From a bacterium 1XD42-54 (GTDB taxonomy: Bacteria; Bacillota; Clostridia; Lachnospirales; Lachnospiraceae): 64,000 nucleotides of DNA. The stretch lies in NCBI GenBank assembly GCA_003612585.1, contig RAZH01000009.1, positions 118,003 to 182,002 on the forward strand. The letters run 5' to 3'. Each line of letters begins with the position of its first letter. Positions within the stretch are counted from its first letter, which is position 1. A model generated the notes under the pieces. It worked only from the letters and a program-made list of their open reading frames with translations. It did no database searches and was not told the origin of the DNA. This document shows, piece after piece, positions 45,396 to 55,167 of the stretch. Made by a program: the position numbers and the translations under genes.

Positions 45396-45488
45396 CAGAG
45401 TTGCCGGAACCCCGTTTTTGTACATGCTGCAAGGCGGCGTCCTCTTCCCAACCCATTACAAAAAATCATTTTTAAAGGAGATTTCCAT

Positions 45489-46553
45489 ATGAGTGACACA
45501 AATAACGCGGCAGCCTTTCTTCAGTCCGCCACATCCGCAGGGGCCTCTGACATCTTTGTTGTCGCCGGTCTTCCGATTTCTTATAAGGTGAATGGCATCA
45601 TGCACACGGAAGGTGAACGGCTGATGCCGCATGACACAGAACTTTTCATCCGCAATATTTATGAGCTGGCCGGGAATCGTTCGATTGAGCGTTTTCTTGA
45701 GACCGGGGATGATGATTTTTCTTTTGCGATTCCAGGGCTCTCCCGTTTCCGTGTCAGCACGTATAAGCAGAGGGGATCTCTGGCGGCTGTCATTCGTATC
45801 ATTGCGTTTGAGCTGCCGCGTCCTGATGAAATCGGGATTCCGCCTGCTGTTTTGTCTCTTACCTCTATGACAAAGGGGCTGATTCTCGTGACCGGGCCAG
45901 CGGGAAGCGGGAAGTCTACAACGCTCTCCTGCCTTGTGGATCAGATTAATTCCACCCGGCAGGATCATATTATTACGCTGGAAGATCCGCTGGAATTTCT
46001 GCATCGTCATAAAAAGAGTATTGTCAGCCAGAGAGAAATATCCACGGATACGGATAATTATCTGACGGCGCTTCGTGCAGCGCTGCGCCAGAGTCCGGAT
46101 GTGATTCTGCTCGGTGAAATGCGTGACCATGAGACGATTCAGACTGCCATGACTGCTGCTGAAACAGGCCATCTTGTGCTTTCCAGCCTTCATACCATCG
46201 GGGCTGCCAGCACAATCAGCCGTATTATTGATGTCTTTGACCCGTCTCAGCAGCATCAGATTGCCATGCAGCTTTCCATGGTTCTGCGAGCCGTTATTTC
46301 ACAGCAGCTTGTTCCTTCGATTCATGGCGGAATGATCCCGGCTTTCGAGATTATGATTATGACACCTGCAATCAGTAATATGATCCGGGATAACAAAACG
46401 CACCAGATCGAAGGAATCATTTATACCTCCGCCAAGGAGGACATGATCTCTATGGATAACAGCCTGCTGCAACTTTACAAGGCGGGCCGTATCTCACGTG
46501 AGACGGCGTTGCAGTATTCTACCAACGCGGAAATGCTGAAGAAAAAGCTGTAA
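45489..46553 (+). CDS. pilT: PilT-like hexameric secretion/pilus ATPase
   Basis: A 354-residue ATPase of the GspE/PilT family. Walker A is GPAGSGKSTTL, with the Asp box ITLEDPLEF, Walker B PDVILLGEMRDHET and the His box ETGHLVLSSLHT. The length and short N-terminal PAS-like domain match PilT, the retraction motor, and no longer PilB/GspE assembly ATPase is encoded in the window. AAAGGAGATTTCCAT precedes the ATG. A strong terminator follows. It may power assembly itself in this reduced system. Confidence 0.93.
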   Translation: MSDTNNAAAFLQSATSAGASDIFVVAGLPISYKVNGIMHTEGERLMPHDTELFIRNIYELAGNRSIERFLETGDDDFSFAIPGLSRFRVSTYKQRGSLAAVIRIIAFELPRPDEIGIPPAVLSLTSMTKGLILVTGPAGSGKSTTLSCLVDQINSTRQDHIITLEDPLEFLHRHKKSIVSQREISTDTDNYLTALRAALRQSPDVILLGEMRDHETIQTAMTAAETGHLVLSSLHTIGAASTISRIIDVFDPSQQHQIAMQLSMVLRAVISQQLVPSIHGGMIPAFEIMIMTPAISNMIRDNKTHQIEGIIYTSAKEDMISMDNSLLQLYKAGRISRETALQYSTNAEMLKKKL

Positions 46554-46568
46554 TTATCAGGACAACAG

Positions 46569-46609
46569 AAACCCCTGACATAACATATGCATGTTATGCC
46601 AGGGGTTTT
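46569..46609. terminator. Terminator between pilT and the 1899-aa adhesin gene
   Basis: AAACCCCTG and CATAAC arms pair with GTTATG and CAGGGGTTT with one mismatch, flanked by A and T runs. It can serve both convergent genes. Confidence 0.93.
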
Positions 46610-46682
46610 CACTGCCTGTATTATTTTATGCCTCTTTTCCATTTAGCATAAGATCTAATACGGTCTCCATTTTGCACTGTTA

Positions 46683-49600
46683 TTACTGTCTTCTGCGCCT
46701 GCGGGAAAGAACAGGGATGCCTGCCATGAGAACTGCTGCAAATACAAGCAGAACCACGTACAGCATGATCGGTGTGTTGTCTCCGGTCTTTACTGCTTCT
46801 TTTTTCTTGTCATCCTTCTTGTCGTCTTTCTTATCATCTTTTTTGTCATCCTTTTTCGGATCGTCTTTCTTTTCTGTTTCTTTCTCCGTCGGTTTTTCTG
46901 TCTCGATCTCTTCCTCTTCCTTCTGCGTATTCGTAAGTGTCAGCTCCGCTGTTCTACGGTCAGTCAGGTTCAGAGTTACCGCGCCTGCACCTGTCATCGT
47001 GTACGCAAAGTCAGTGTCCTGTGTCACCGGTCTGCCGTCTGCGTTTACTTCTGTCACATACAGGGTCGTTTCTTCGCCTTCTGCCATATATACTTCTACC
47101 GTAGTACTTGCGGAAGATTTTCCGTTCATATCAATTGCAACCATGCTGTCGCCGCTGTCAGTTGGTTGCGTATAAGCTGCATCCTTAAACAGACCAAAAT
47201 AGAAAATCTCATCGCTCTTCAGTGCTTTTCCATTGCTCTTCTTTACCAGTTTCGTAATCGTCAGCTCTGCGTTATCGTATTTCGCTGCACCCATATTCAG
47301 GAAGGCATTTGCAAATGTAAATGCTGCAACCTGTCCGTTTTCTGTGAGATCTACCTTCTGGCTTCCGTTTTCGCCGTAGTATACCTGGTATTCCACACCG
47401 TCCAGGATACCATTTGTTACTACAGCACCTGCTGCATTTGTCTCTGCTACGTAGTAGCTTCCCTTCTGCAGACCGTCAAAGGTCACAGCTGCCGATGAAT
47501 TCTCACGGTTGAAGGAAAGCGCCTTTACGTCGCCGACTCTCTGCGTCATTTCCGCATCTGCAAACAGCGCTACGTAGAATTCTGCATTTTCTACCACGTA
47601 CGGTGTATCTGCAACTGCCTCTACCAGATTCAGCGTTACGTTTACTGCGCAGTTATACGGATCTTCCGTTGCGACCGCTGCTGCTTCCACAGACACGCTC
47701 AGAGCCTCTGCCTCACTGTCTGGAACCGGTTCTGCACTGCCGGATACGGTTGCCTTGCAGATCAGCGTATTTCCAAGATCCTCTGCCGTAACGACATGGC
47801 TGTACGTAAACGTTCTCGTCTCGCCAACTGCCAGAACTTCCAGGCCTTCTGCCTGTCCGTCCGGAGCGACTGACATTCCGTCTGCACGACTCAGAACGCT
47901 TTCTGCTGCGATATTCTTCAGCGGGATATTTCCTGTGTTTGTTACAGTTACCGTATAAGTAATTGTTTCGCCAAGCTTATAAACGCCATCAGCACCCGGT
48001 GTGGATGTAATGTTCAGGGCTGCCTCAAGCTTCGGTTCATGCGTTGCCGCTACGGCAATCGTATGGTTTGCACTCAGATCTGCAAACGTATAGGAGCCGT
48101 TCAGGGCCTGAATTTCTTCCTTGCTGAGCGCAATATCGTCTACAGTCACTGCTGAAATGCCATAGCCTTCATTTGCTGCAAAGGTTACTGTGTAATCAGA
48201 GCCTGCCGGGGCCTTACCGGATTCGCTGATGGTTACATTTTCACCTGTCGTGGTGATTTCATATACCTTCGGAAGTTCCACGGTGAAAATCATTTTTCTT
48301 GATCCGGTTGTCTGCAGAACGCCTTCCTGAACGACTTCGCCTTCCGCATTCTTCATTTCCATTGCATTTGCTTTTTCATACGTCAGCGTATATTCCTTAA
48401 TTTCTTCCGGAATAAAGTAGCCTTTATTTTCAATCCTTGTAATTACAGACTGATACGAAAGTACTGTCTTTGTCTCATTCAGATTGTTCTTACCAGTTGT
48501 ATAATCAATTCTTGTTCCATCTGCGTCCACAAAATCTACTTCCCAGTTCATGATAGTGGACGGAGCTGCAATCAGTGTGTAAGTGCCATCCTCTGTCGGG
48601 ATATATCCTGTCATCGTTCCTGTATCCGGTGTACGATTTCCATCCGGAGTCGTCCAGTAAGAAGCGTATTTCCCACTTCCTATTTTTTCATATCCCGCTG
48701 CTACTTTTACGCTCGGATATTTAATCTGAATGCTTCCCGGAATTGTACTGGTCGGATATGTGTAGGTAACCTTTACGGTAGATTCATCAATCTGCTCTGC
48801 TTTTGTACCTCTTCCCTGGGCTTTTGTAAGTGTCGCCGACCCCGGTTCCTTCACCACAAAAGTAAGCGTAATCGTTTTTGCCTGGAATACTGCATAATAT
48901 ACCTGATCCTCACCGGTTGCCATAACCGCAGCGCCAAGTTCAACAGCCTCTCCGTTTGCGCTTCCTTTTTTCCAGCCCTTGAACTCATAACCGGTCATCG
49001 GTTTTGTCTCAGGTACCGTAATTGTTGTACCATTCATCAGTTCTTCGTAGCTGATATCTCTCTTTGTTTCGCCATCTACAACAAGCTCTCCGCCGTATCC
49101 TGCGTGGAAAGAAATAGAAGATACCGGTTCTGCGTCTACACGGATCTGATGATCTCCCTGCACGTTCTCAAATGTGTAAGCGCCATTCAAAGCCGCGATT
49201 TCCTCTTTGCTTAATTTTTCTCCGTCTATAATCACACTGGAAATTGCACAGCCTTCGTTTACCGTAAAATGTACAGTATGAGCAGAACCCAGAGCTACCT
49301 TCGCAGTCTCGTCGATTGTTACATTATCGTTGCTGGCTGTTTCAATCGTGCATGCTTTCGGAAGCGTCACTGTAAAGATAAATTCCCCTGTTCCTGTGAG
49401 GGTTTCCACAACTTCGCCCGCAGCATTCTTCAGGTCTATTGCGTTGGCTCTGTCATACGTCACGGTATATCCCATAACGTCTTCCGGAATAAAATAACCT
49501 TTTTCTTCAATCCTATTGATTACAGAAGAAAACTGCATTACTTTTTCCGTCTCATTCAGATTTACTTTTGTTGAGCTGCTGGTAATCTCCTCGCCGTTCG

Positions 49601-52382
49601 CATTCAGGAACTTAATGTAATAATCCCGTGATGATTTTGGCATGGCCACCAGATAGTACGTTTCGTCTTCATTTGAAACAAACGTCATGGTACCGCCGCT
49701 GTCTCTGCTTCCGCTCGGTCTCTCCCAGTAAGACTTAAAGCTCTGTGCCGCGCTTAAACTTTTTTCATATCCGTCCGCTATCGTTGCCTTTGGAAAGTTA
49801 ATTTTTATACTTCCCTGTATATAATAATTAGCTGGATAAGTAACTACTACTGTTTCCGGATCAATCTGCTCCGCCTTTGTCTGGCTGCTTCCTTTTAGGG
49901 CTGTAAGCGTTGCCGAACCTGGTTCCTTTACTTTAAAGGTAATCTTAACTGTCCTTCTCTCATAAACTGCATAGTAGGTCTGGTCTGACTCTGTTCCCAC
50001 AACTGTCTCGCCAAGCACCCACTCCGGCCCTGTAGCGCTGTCTTTTCTCCAGCCTGCAAATTCGAAATAATTGTCTGCTTTTACTTCCGGTACCGAAATC
50101 TCCTGACCTACCGTTACATCACTGTAGGTAACGCTGCTTTTTTCTTCTCCATCAACAACAAATTTGCCGTTTGCACCACTGTTGAACGTGATCGTTCTCT
50201 TTACTTGTTTTTTCGGAACTGTCACGGTAAGCAGAATTGTATCGCTGCCATTAGTACTGGTTCCTGTAAAAACGGTTTCTCCGGCTGCATTTTTGATTTC
50301 TATGCAGTTAGCTTTCTCATAATGTACCGTATAAGCTTTCATTTCCTCCGGAATTTCATATCCGGCTGTGTCCGCTGCATCCGTCACATAGCTGCTGATC
50401 AGATCTATTTTCTGATTCAAAATCATTGTCGGATAAGACGTATAAACAACGGTTCCGTCTTCCCCCCGGAAAATAATCTTACCGTTTCTCTTTGTAACCG
50501 GGCTGACAACAAGCGTCATTGTCTCATTCTCTGACGGCAGAACAGAAAGTTCTTCCTTTCCGATTCCCTCGCTTCCGTCTTCATGACGCCAGTAGGTTCC
50601 CTCGCCTTTTACAAAAGAGGTGTTATATCCAGCAGCAATCGTTGCCGTCGGATACCATAATTTCACTCCTCCGTTTGCATACGGATATTTATAGGTAGCT
50701 GTCATCGTCTGTGCATCAATCTGCTCATACGTAATGGTTGAGCTGGCTCCGCCGAAACCTGTTTTCGGTTTGCTGAGCGTCGCTGCATTCGGGTCTTCTA
50801 CTGTAAAAGTAATGACAATGGTTTTTCGGTCAAATGTTGCATAATAAATCTGATCCTCTTCTGTTGCTGTCACAGCAGAACCAAGATCAACGGCCTCTCC
50901 GCTTGCGCTGCCTTTTCTCCAGCCCTTAAATTCGTAACCGGTAAACGATGATACTTCCGGCACTGCAACCGTAGTTCCAGCTGCCACATCGCTGTACTCC
51001 ACAGGATTCTTTGTCTCTCCTTCGACTGCAATACTTCCGCCGGCCGTGCTGTAGAATTTGATATTTGTCGTTACCGGTTCTTCTTCTGTAAGCTTCACAT
51101 TCAATACGAGATCGTCAGAATCCAGAACTGATGTCTGCAATACATTTCCTTCTTCGTCCAGCAATTCCAGTTCATTTGCCTTTACATAACGAACCTGATA
51201 AGCTCTTGCTGCGTCCGAAACAGTATAACCCTTTTCCTCAATTTTGCCGATCGTGTAAGAACTAAATAATACAGCAGTCTCATTCAAATTTCTTTTACTT
51301 GTAAAACTATACACCTCTGTTCCGGCTGCATTCAGGCACTTTACTGTAAAATTACGACTGCTTTTCGGCTGCGTAATCAGGGTATATGTCTGATCTTCAA
51401 ACGGAAGCGTACCGGTCATGTTTGTTGTATCCGGCGTACGATTTCCATCCGGCTTTGTCCAATAAGATTTATAAGTACCTGTACCCGTTCCTTCATATCC
51501 GTCCGCTATGGTTACAGTCGGAAATTTTACTTTTACAGAGTTTTTATTATACTTATAAACAGCCTTTACCGTATGGTCATCAATCGTTTCATAAGTCACC
51601 ATATTACTGGTACCTGAATTCTTGATGGTTGCCGTTCCCGGCTCCTTCACTACAAATGTCAATGTAATTGTCTTTGGAGTAAAAAGTGCATAATACGTCT
51701 GATCTGTATCTGTTCCCGTTACCTTTGAACCGAGTTCAACCGGTGTTCCGGATGCGCTCTTTTCTCTCCAGCCCGCAAATACATATCCGTCAAACGGTTG
51801 TACTCCCGGAACCTGAATCTCCTGTCCAGCTTCTACATTTTTATATAAAAAATCAATTCCTGCTGTCTCACCGTTTGTAACATATCCATTTCCATTTGAG
51901 CGGAAATAAATTTCTGTAGTTGATGCTGTTTCTTTCGCCGGCGACTTCAGCACATTCTGCGTCGGCGCTTCTGTCTGTTCCTGTTCCAGCTTTTCTGTCT
52001 CTTTCGGTATCTCTGCCGATGCCTCCGTCTGTTCCGGCTTCTGTGTCTCCTTCGGCGTTTCTGTCTCTATCTCCTTCGACGTTTCTGTCTGTGTCTCCTT
52101 CGGTGTTTCTGTCTGTGCCTCCGTCTGTTCCGGCGCTTCTATCTGTACTTCCGCTGGTTTCTCTGTTTCCGGCGCCTTTGTTTCTGCTGTTGTCTCAGCC
52201 TGTGTCTCCGGCGCGGTTGTCTCTTCTGTAGTCTGAGCTTCTGTCATGGCTTCTGTAGAACCCTCAACTGCAACAGGCGTTTCAGCAGCTAATGCATTGA
52301 CTGGTCCCCCCCACAAAGAAAATACCATACTTACAGCCAAAACCTGCGATAATATTTTCCTACCTAATCGCTTCTTTGCCAT
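46683..52382 (-). CDS. Cell-surface adhesin with InlB-type repeats (1899 aa)
   Basis: A secreted protein. Signal peptide to NALAAE, then an E/T/P-rich region (about 35-150). Four large units follow (about 158-1450), each led by an InlB-like GYEFKGWRKGSASGEAV segment; the last two carry an extra domain. Then one DUF11-like domain (KLGETITYTVTVTNTGN), two prealbumin-like domains (VTFDGLQKGSYYVAE), a KKDD linker, and AVKTGDNTPI with a helix and an arginine tail. The C-terminal 500 residues resemble the end of the 3279-aa adhesin. No CnaB array is present. GGAAGGTAGGGAT precedes the ATG. Likely adhesion or surface-matrix role. Confidence 0.92.
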   Translation of the reverse strand: MAKKRLGRKILSQVLAVSMVFSLWGGPVNALAAETPVAVEGSTEAMTEAQTTEETTAPETQAETTAETKAPETEKPAEVQIEAPEQTEAQTETPKETQTETSKEIETETPKETQKPEQTEASAEIPKETEKLEQEQTEAPTQNVLKSPAKETASTTEIYFRSNGNGYVTNGETAGIDFLYKNVEAGQEIQVPGVQPFDGYVFAGWREKSASGTPVELGSKVTGTDTDQTYYALFTPKTITLTFVVKEPGTATIKNSGTSNMVTYETIDDHTVKAVYKYNKNSVKVKFPTVTIADGYEGTGTGTYKSYWTKPDGNRTPDTTNMTGTLPFEDQTYTLITQPKSSRNFTVKCLNAAGTEVYSFTSKRNLNETAVLFSSYTIGKIEEKGYTVSDAARAYQVRYVKANELELLDEEGNVLQTSVLDSDDLVLNVKLTEEEPVTTNIKFYSTAGGSIAVEGETKNPVEYSDVAAGTTVAVPEVSSFTGYEFKGWRKGSASGEAVDLGSAVTATEEDQIYYATFDRKTIVITFTVEDPNAATLSKPKTGFGGASSTITYEQIDAQTMTATYKYPYANGGVKLWYPTATIAAGYNTSFVKGEGTYWRHEDGSEGIGKEELSVLPSENETMTLVVSPVTKRNGKIIFRGEDGTVVYTSYPTMILNQKIDLISSYVTDAADTAGYEIPEEMKAYTVHYEKANCIEIKNAAGETVFTGTSTNGSDTILLTVTVPKKQVKRTITFNSGANGKFVVDGEEKSSVTYSDVTVGQEISVPEVKADNYFEFAGWRKDSATGPEWVLGETVVGTESDQTYYAVYERRTVKITFKVKEPGSATLTALKGSSQTKAEQIDPETVVVTYPANYYIQGSIKINFPKATIADGYEKSLSAAQSFKSYWERPSGSRDSGGTMTFVSNEDETYYLVAMPKSSRDYYIKFLNANGEEITSSSTKVNLNETEKVMQFSSVINRIEEKGYFIPEDVMGYTVTYDRANAIDLKNAAGEVVETLTGTGEFIFTVTLPKACTIETASNDNVTIDETAKVALGSAHTVHFTVNEGCAISSVIIDGEKLSKEEIAALNGAYTFENVQGDHQIRVDAEPVSSISFHAGYGGELVVDGETKRDISYEELMNGTTITVPETKPMTGYEFKGWKKGSANGEAVELGAAVMATGEDQVYYAVFQAKTITLTFVVKEPGSATLTKAQGRGTKAEQIDESTVKVTYTYPTSTIPGSIQIKYPSVKVAAGYEKIGSGKYASYWTTPDGNRTPDTGTMTGYIPTEDGTYTLIAAPSTIMNWEVDFVDADGTRIDYTTGKNNLNETKTVLSYQSVITRIENKGYFIPEEIKEYTLTYEKANAMEMKNAEGEVVQEGVLQTTGSRKMIFTVELPKVYEITTTGENVTISESGKAPAGSDYTVTFAANEGYGISAVTVDDIALSKEEIQALNGSYTFADLSANHTIAVAATHEPKLEAALNITSTPGADGVYKLGETITYTVTVTNTGNIPLKNIAAESVLSRADGMSVAPDGQAEGLEVLAVGETRTFTYSHVVTAEDLGNTLICKATVSGSAEPVPDSEAEALSVSVEAAAVATEDPYNCAVNVTLNLVEAVADTPYVVENAEFYVALFADAEMTQRVGDVKALSFNRENSSAAVTFDGLQKGSYYVAETNAAGAVVTNGILDGVEYQVYYGENGSQKVDLTENGQVAAFTFANAFLNMGAAKYDNAELTITKLVKKSNGKALKSDEIFYFGLFKDAAYTQPTDSGDSMVAIDMNGKSSASTTVEVYMAEGEETTLYVTEVNADGRPVTQDTDFAYTMTGAGAVTLNLTDRRTAELTLTNTQKEEEEIETEKPTEKETEKKDDPKKDDKKDDKKDDKKDDKKKEAVKTGDNTPIMLYVVLLVFAAVLMAGIPVLSRRRRRQ
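48060..51915 (-). repeat. Four large InlB-type units in the adhesin
   Basis: Units begin near 51911, 51075, 50205 and 49115, each with an F/Y-rich GW[RK] motif and YYA[VTL]F, followed by an unnamed 190-residue domain. Units 3 and 4 have an added 75-residue tail domain (ALNGAYTFENVQGDHQI type). Divergence between units is high, so the expansion is old. Confidence 0.8.
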
Positions 52383-52717
52383 ATCCCTACCTTCCTTTCT
52401 TGAACCTTTCTAAAAATAAAAGTTCCTTTATTAATTATTAATACATAGTAAATTATACACAATTTTCCAGTAAAAGTAATTACATTTTCTTTTCCTATTT
52501 CTTATATTTTCTTTGTTTTATTCATTTATTTTTTGTAATAAATGTCAATTTTTTAAAATTGCATCAAAAAAAGCATTGTGCAAATAATCAAATCATGCTT
52601 CAATGCTTTTTTGACTTTTTTACTTTGTTTTTCTTTACAGTTACTTTGTATTCTTTTATTCTGCAACACAGATTTCTGAAAAAGACATGGTACATGCCGT
52701 CAATCTGATTACAGCGT
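52383..52717. other. A/T-rich intergenic region
   Basis: No gene. It holds the terminator at 52566-52612 and, on the minus strand, a TATAAT (52452-52457) with a poor -35 that may start the adhesin transcript. Confidence 0.5.
52566..52612 (-). terminator. Terminator after xylulokinase-like gene
   Basis: AAAAAAGCATTG and CAATGCTTTTTT are perfect 12-base arms, about 105 bases after the kinase stop. Symmetric. Confidence 0.8.
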
Positions 52718-54205
52718 TCACGAAGTAGTTCCTGTGATATATTTCATACCAGTGTAAATTCGTTTATAAATCTGATATTTTTTGTTACAGATCGCTGCCA
52801 TTTCCGGATCTGGCTGGAAACATTCTTCTACATGGATGGTTTTCTCAACAATTCTCGTATAATCTGTCGCCTTGCCGTCACGATGTGCCGTTAACAGCGC
52901 CATACCATAGGCAGCGCCAATCATTCCATCCATTCGTTCTATCGGAAGATTCAGGACATTCGCCATAATTTGCAGCCACACGCTGCTTTTTGATCCGCCT
53001 CCGACTACCTTCACACTTCCATACTGTGCAAGTGGCAGCTCCATTTTTTCAGAAAGCTCCCGGAATCCAAAACAAAGGCCTTCCAGAACAGAATACGTCA
53101 GATCTTCCTGTTCACTGTCCGCACTGATGCCCAAAAAAGAACCCCTCAGCGCCGGGTCTGCATACAGCGTTTTTTCTCCTGCAAGATGCGGATAAAAGAT
53201 AACAGAATTTCGTTTTGCCCTTTCCAGATCAATCCCTTTATCTATGTAAGAAAAATCCTTTTTTTTCAGTACCTTGCGAAGCCACCATTCCATCGTACTG
53301 CCATTTGACTGGACGACGCCCTGCACCAGATTGTAATATTTCTGATTATCAAAAGAAAACAGAATTTTTTTCCCATATGGATTGTCCCGGTCTGGCTCAA
53401 CCGGTATTACCAGCACACCCGAAGTACCAAGTGAAATCACTGGATAGCCCTTTCCGAGACATCCCGTCGAAATTGCCATGGCCGGGTTATCCCCGGTACC
53501 GGTCAGTACCGTAACCTCTGTGGAGATACCAAGCAGCTCCGCCATTTCCGGCGTCACAGTTCCACTCACATGCGCACTCTCGTGGACGTCAGGATATGCT
53601 GATTCTTTCAGGCCAAGAAACTCCCGCATCTGTGCAGACCATCTCCGGTTTCTGATTTCGTAAAGACAGGAGGTCGACGCTTCACAATAATCAGTACCGT
53701 AACAGCCAGTCAGACGATACACCAGATAGTCTGCACCGATCAGGAATTTTTCAATTCTGGAGAAATTCTCCGGCTCGTACTTTTTCATCCAGTAAAGATT
53801 TGCAGCCGGACTGCCGGTTGATATAATCCGTGAAAAATATTCCCCGTCCTCAAATGACCTCATATTCTCTTTCAGTTCTACAATCAAGTCCTTTGTCCGA
53901 AGATCGTTCCACATCAATGCCGGCCGAATGCACCTGCCTGCCCCGTCCAGAACGAGCAGTGTGTGCATCTGTCCCGTAAGCCCTATGCTGCGTAGACCCG
54001 ATGCATCCCGGCCTTCCAGGACTTTCCGGATTCCCTGTACCATACGTTCAAACCAGAGTTCCTGATCTATCTCGCTCCACCCTGCCTGCGGACTTGATAA
54101 CTGGTATTCCTCAGTAGTCTGTGCCAATACCTGCTTCTGTTCATCCATTAACACTATTTTCATGGCTGACGTGCCAAGATCAATACCCAGATATAATCGT
54201 TTCAT
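52718..54205 (-). CDS. FGGY carbohydrate kinase, xylulokinase type
   Basis: A 495-residue sugar kinase. It starts LYLGIDLGTSAMKIVLMD (phosphate-binding loop), with IGLTGQMHTLLVLD and LMWNDLRT as in xylulokinases, GADYLVYRLTG, the ADENOSINE-type GTGDNPAMAISTG and SLGTSGV, and VVGGGSKSSVWLQIMANVL near the end. It should phosphorylate a ketopentose or related ketose. AGGTGCAGAAGA precedes the ATG. Last gene of the transporter-aldolase operon, 33 bases after the aldolase. D-xylulose is the default substrate, but the neighbours do not include xylose isomerase. Confidence 0.9.
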   Translation of the reverse strand: MKRLYLGIDLGTSAMKIVLMDEQKQVLAQTTEEYQLSSPQAGWSEIDQELWFERMVQGIRKVLEGRDASGLRSIGLTGQMHTLLVLDGAGRCIRPALMWNDLRTKDLIVELKENMRSFEDGEYFSRIISTGSPAANLYWMKKYEPENFSRIEKFLIGADYLVYRLTGCYGTDYCEASTSCLYEIRNRRWSAQMREFLGLKESAYPDVHESAHVSGTVTPEMAELLGISTEVTVLTGTGDNPAMAISTGCLGKGYPVISLGTSGVLVIPVEPDRDNPYGKKILFSFDNQKYYNLVQGVVQSNGSTMEWWLRKVLKKKDFSYIDKGIDLERAKRNSVIFYPHLAGEKTLYADPALRGSFLGISADSEQEDLTYSVLEGLCFGFRELSEKMELPLAQYGSVKVVGGGSKSSVWLQIMANVLNLPIERMDGMIGAAYGMALLTAHRDGKATDYTRIVEKTIHVEECFQPDPEMAAICNKKYQIYKRIYTGMKYITGTTS

Positions 54206-54238
54206 TCTTCTGCACCTGTTAAATATGATTGTCCTGTA

Positions 54239-55075
54239 TTAATGCTCATTGATCATCATAACGAGCTCTTTAACTCTGTCCGCAACATTTTTCACTGCAT
54301 CAATACTCAGATGTATAACATCGTGTTCATTATGATTTGCCTCATACGCTTCGCCAAACGTTCGAATATATTCCCTGCGAAGATCTGAGCCATAATTAAT
54401 CTTAATCAGCCCATGCTTCTTTGCTTCCCAGATTACTTCTTTTGGAATGCCGGAACCGCCGTGAAGAACGAGCGGTACCTTTGAGACCTCATGAATCCTG
54501 GAAAGAAGCGGAATATCAATTTCCGGATTCAGGCAAAGACCATGTACATTTCCAACGGAAACAGCCAGAACATCGCACCCGGTGCCTTCCACGTAAGATT
54601 CCACCATATCCGGGTCCGTCTTACACCCGCTCTCATCCACTATATCCTCTTCCTTTCCGCGAAGCGCACCCAGTTCCACCTCCACCGGAATCCCATAAAA
54701 ATGACAGTACTCCGCAGCCCTTTTTGACTCCCGTACATTCTCCTCAAACGGAAGATGAGACATATCAATCATAATTGAAGTAAATCCTGCATCCACACAA
54801 GCCTTCACATCTGCAAAAGATCTGCCATGATCCAGATGCAACCCGATCGGTGTCTCTGATTTTTTAACCGCATCCCTCGCTATGCCCGCAATCACCTCCG
54901 GATTAGAAAGCCGCAGATTATTCGAAGAAATCTGAATATATCCCGGCAGATTCGCCTCCATCAAGCCATTCGCAATCGCATACGTCATCTCAAGATTCGT
55001 CGTATTAAACGCCGGAAGCACATACCCATATTTCTTCGCAAATTTCATTAAATCGTATCCATTCACCAGTTTCAT
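54239..55075 (-). CDS. Class II fructose-bisphosphate/tagatose-bisphosphate-type aldolase
   Basis: A 278-residue zinc aldolase that splits a ketose (bis)phosphate to DHAP and an aldehyde. Zinc-binding histidines are visible in GLHLDHGRSFADVKACVDAG, VGNVHGLC and LVLHGGSGIP; the phosphate loop is IKINYGSDLRREY. It is shorter than usual fructose-bisphosphate aldolases and resembles the FbaA/KbaY/GatY group. The substrate cannot be fixed from sequence. Placement between transporter permease and FGGY kinase supports a kinase then aldolase route. Confidence 0.92.
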   Translation of the reverse strand: MKLVNGYDLMKFAKKYGYVLPAFNTTNLEMTYAIANGLMEANLPGYIQISSNNLRLSNPEVIAGIARDAVKKSETPIGLHLDHGRSFADVKACVDAGFTSIMIDMSHLPFEENVRESKRAAEYCHFYGIPVEVELGALRGKEEDIVDESGCKTDPDMVESYVEGTGCDVLAVSVGNVHGLCLNPEIDIPLLSRIHEVSKVPLVLHGGSGIPKEVIWEAKKHGLIKINYGSDLRREYIRTFGEAYEANHNEHDVIHLSIDAVKNVADRVKELVMMINEH

Positions 55076-55167
55076 TCCTAGAAATCCTCCATTCTCCCAT
55101 CCACACCAAAACGTCTCAGCCTTCTACATATCGCCTTTCGCAAAACAGCCCCTCAAAATCTATTGGA

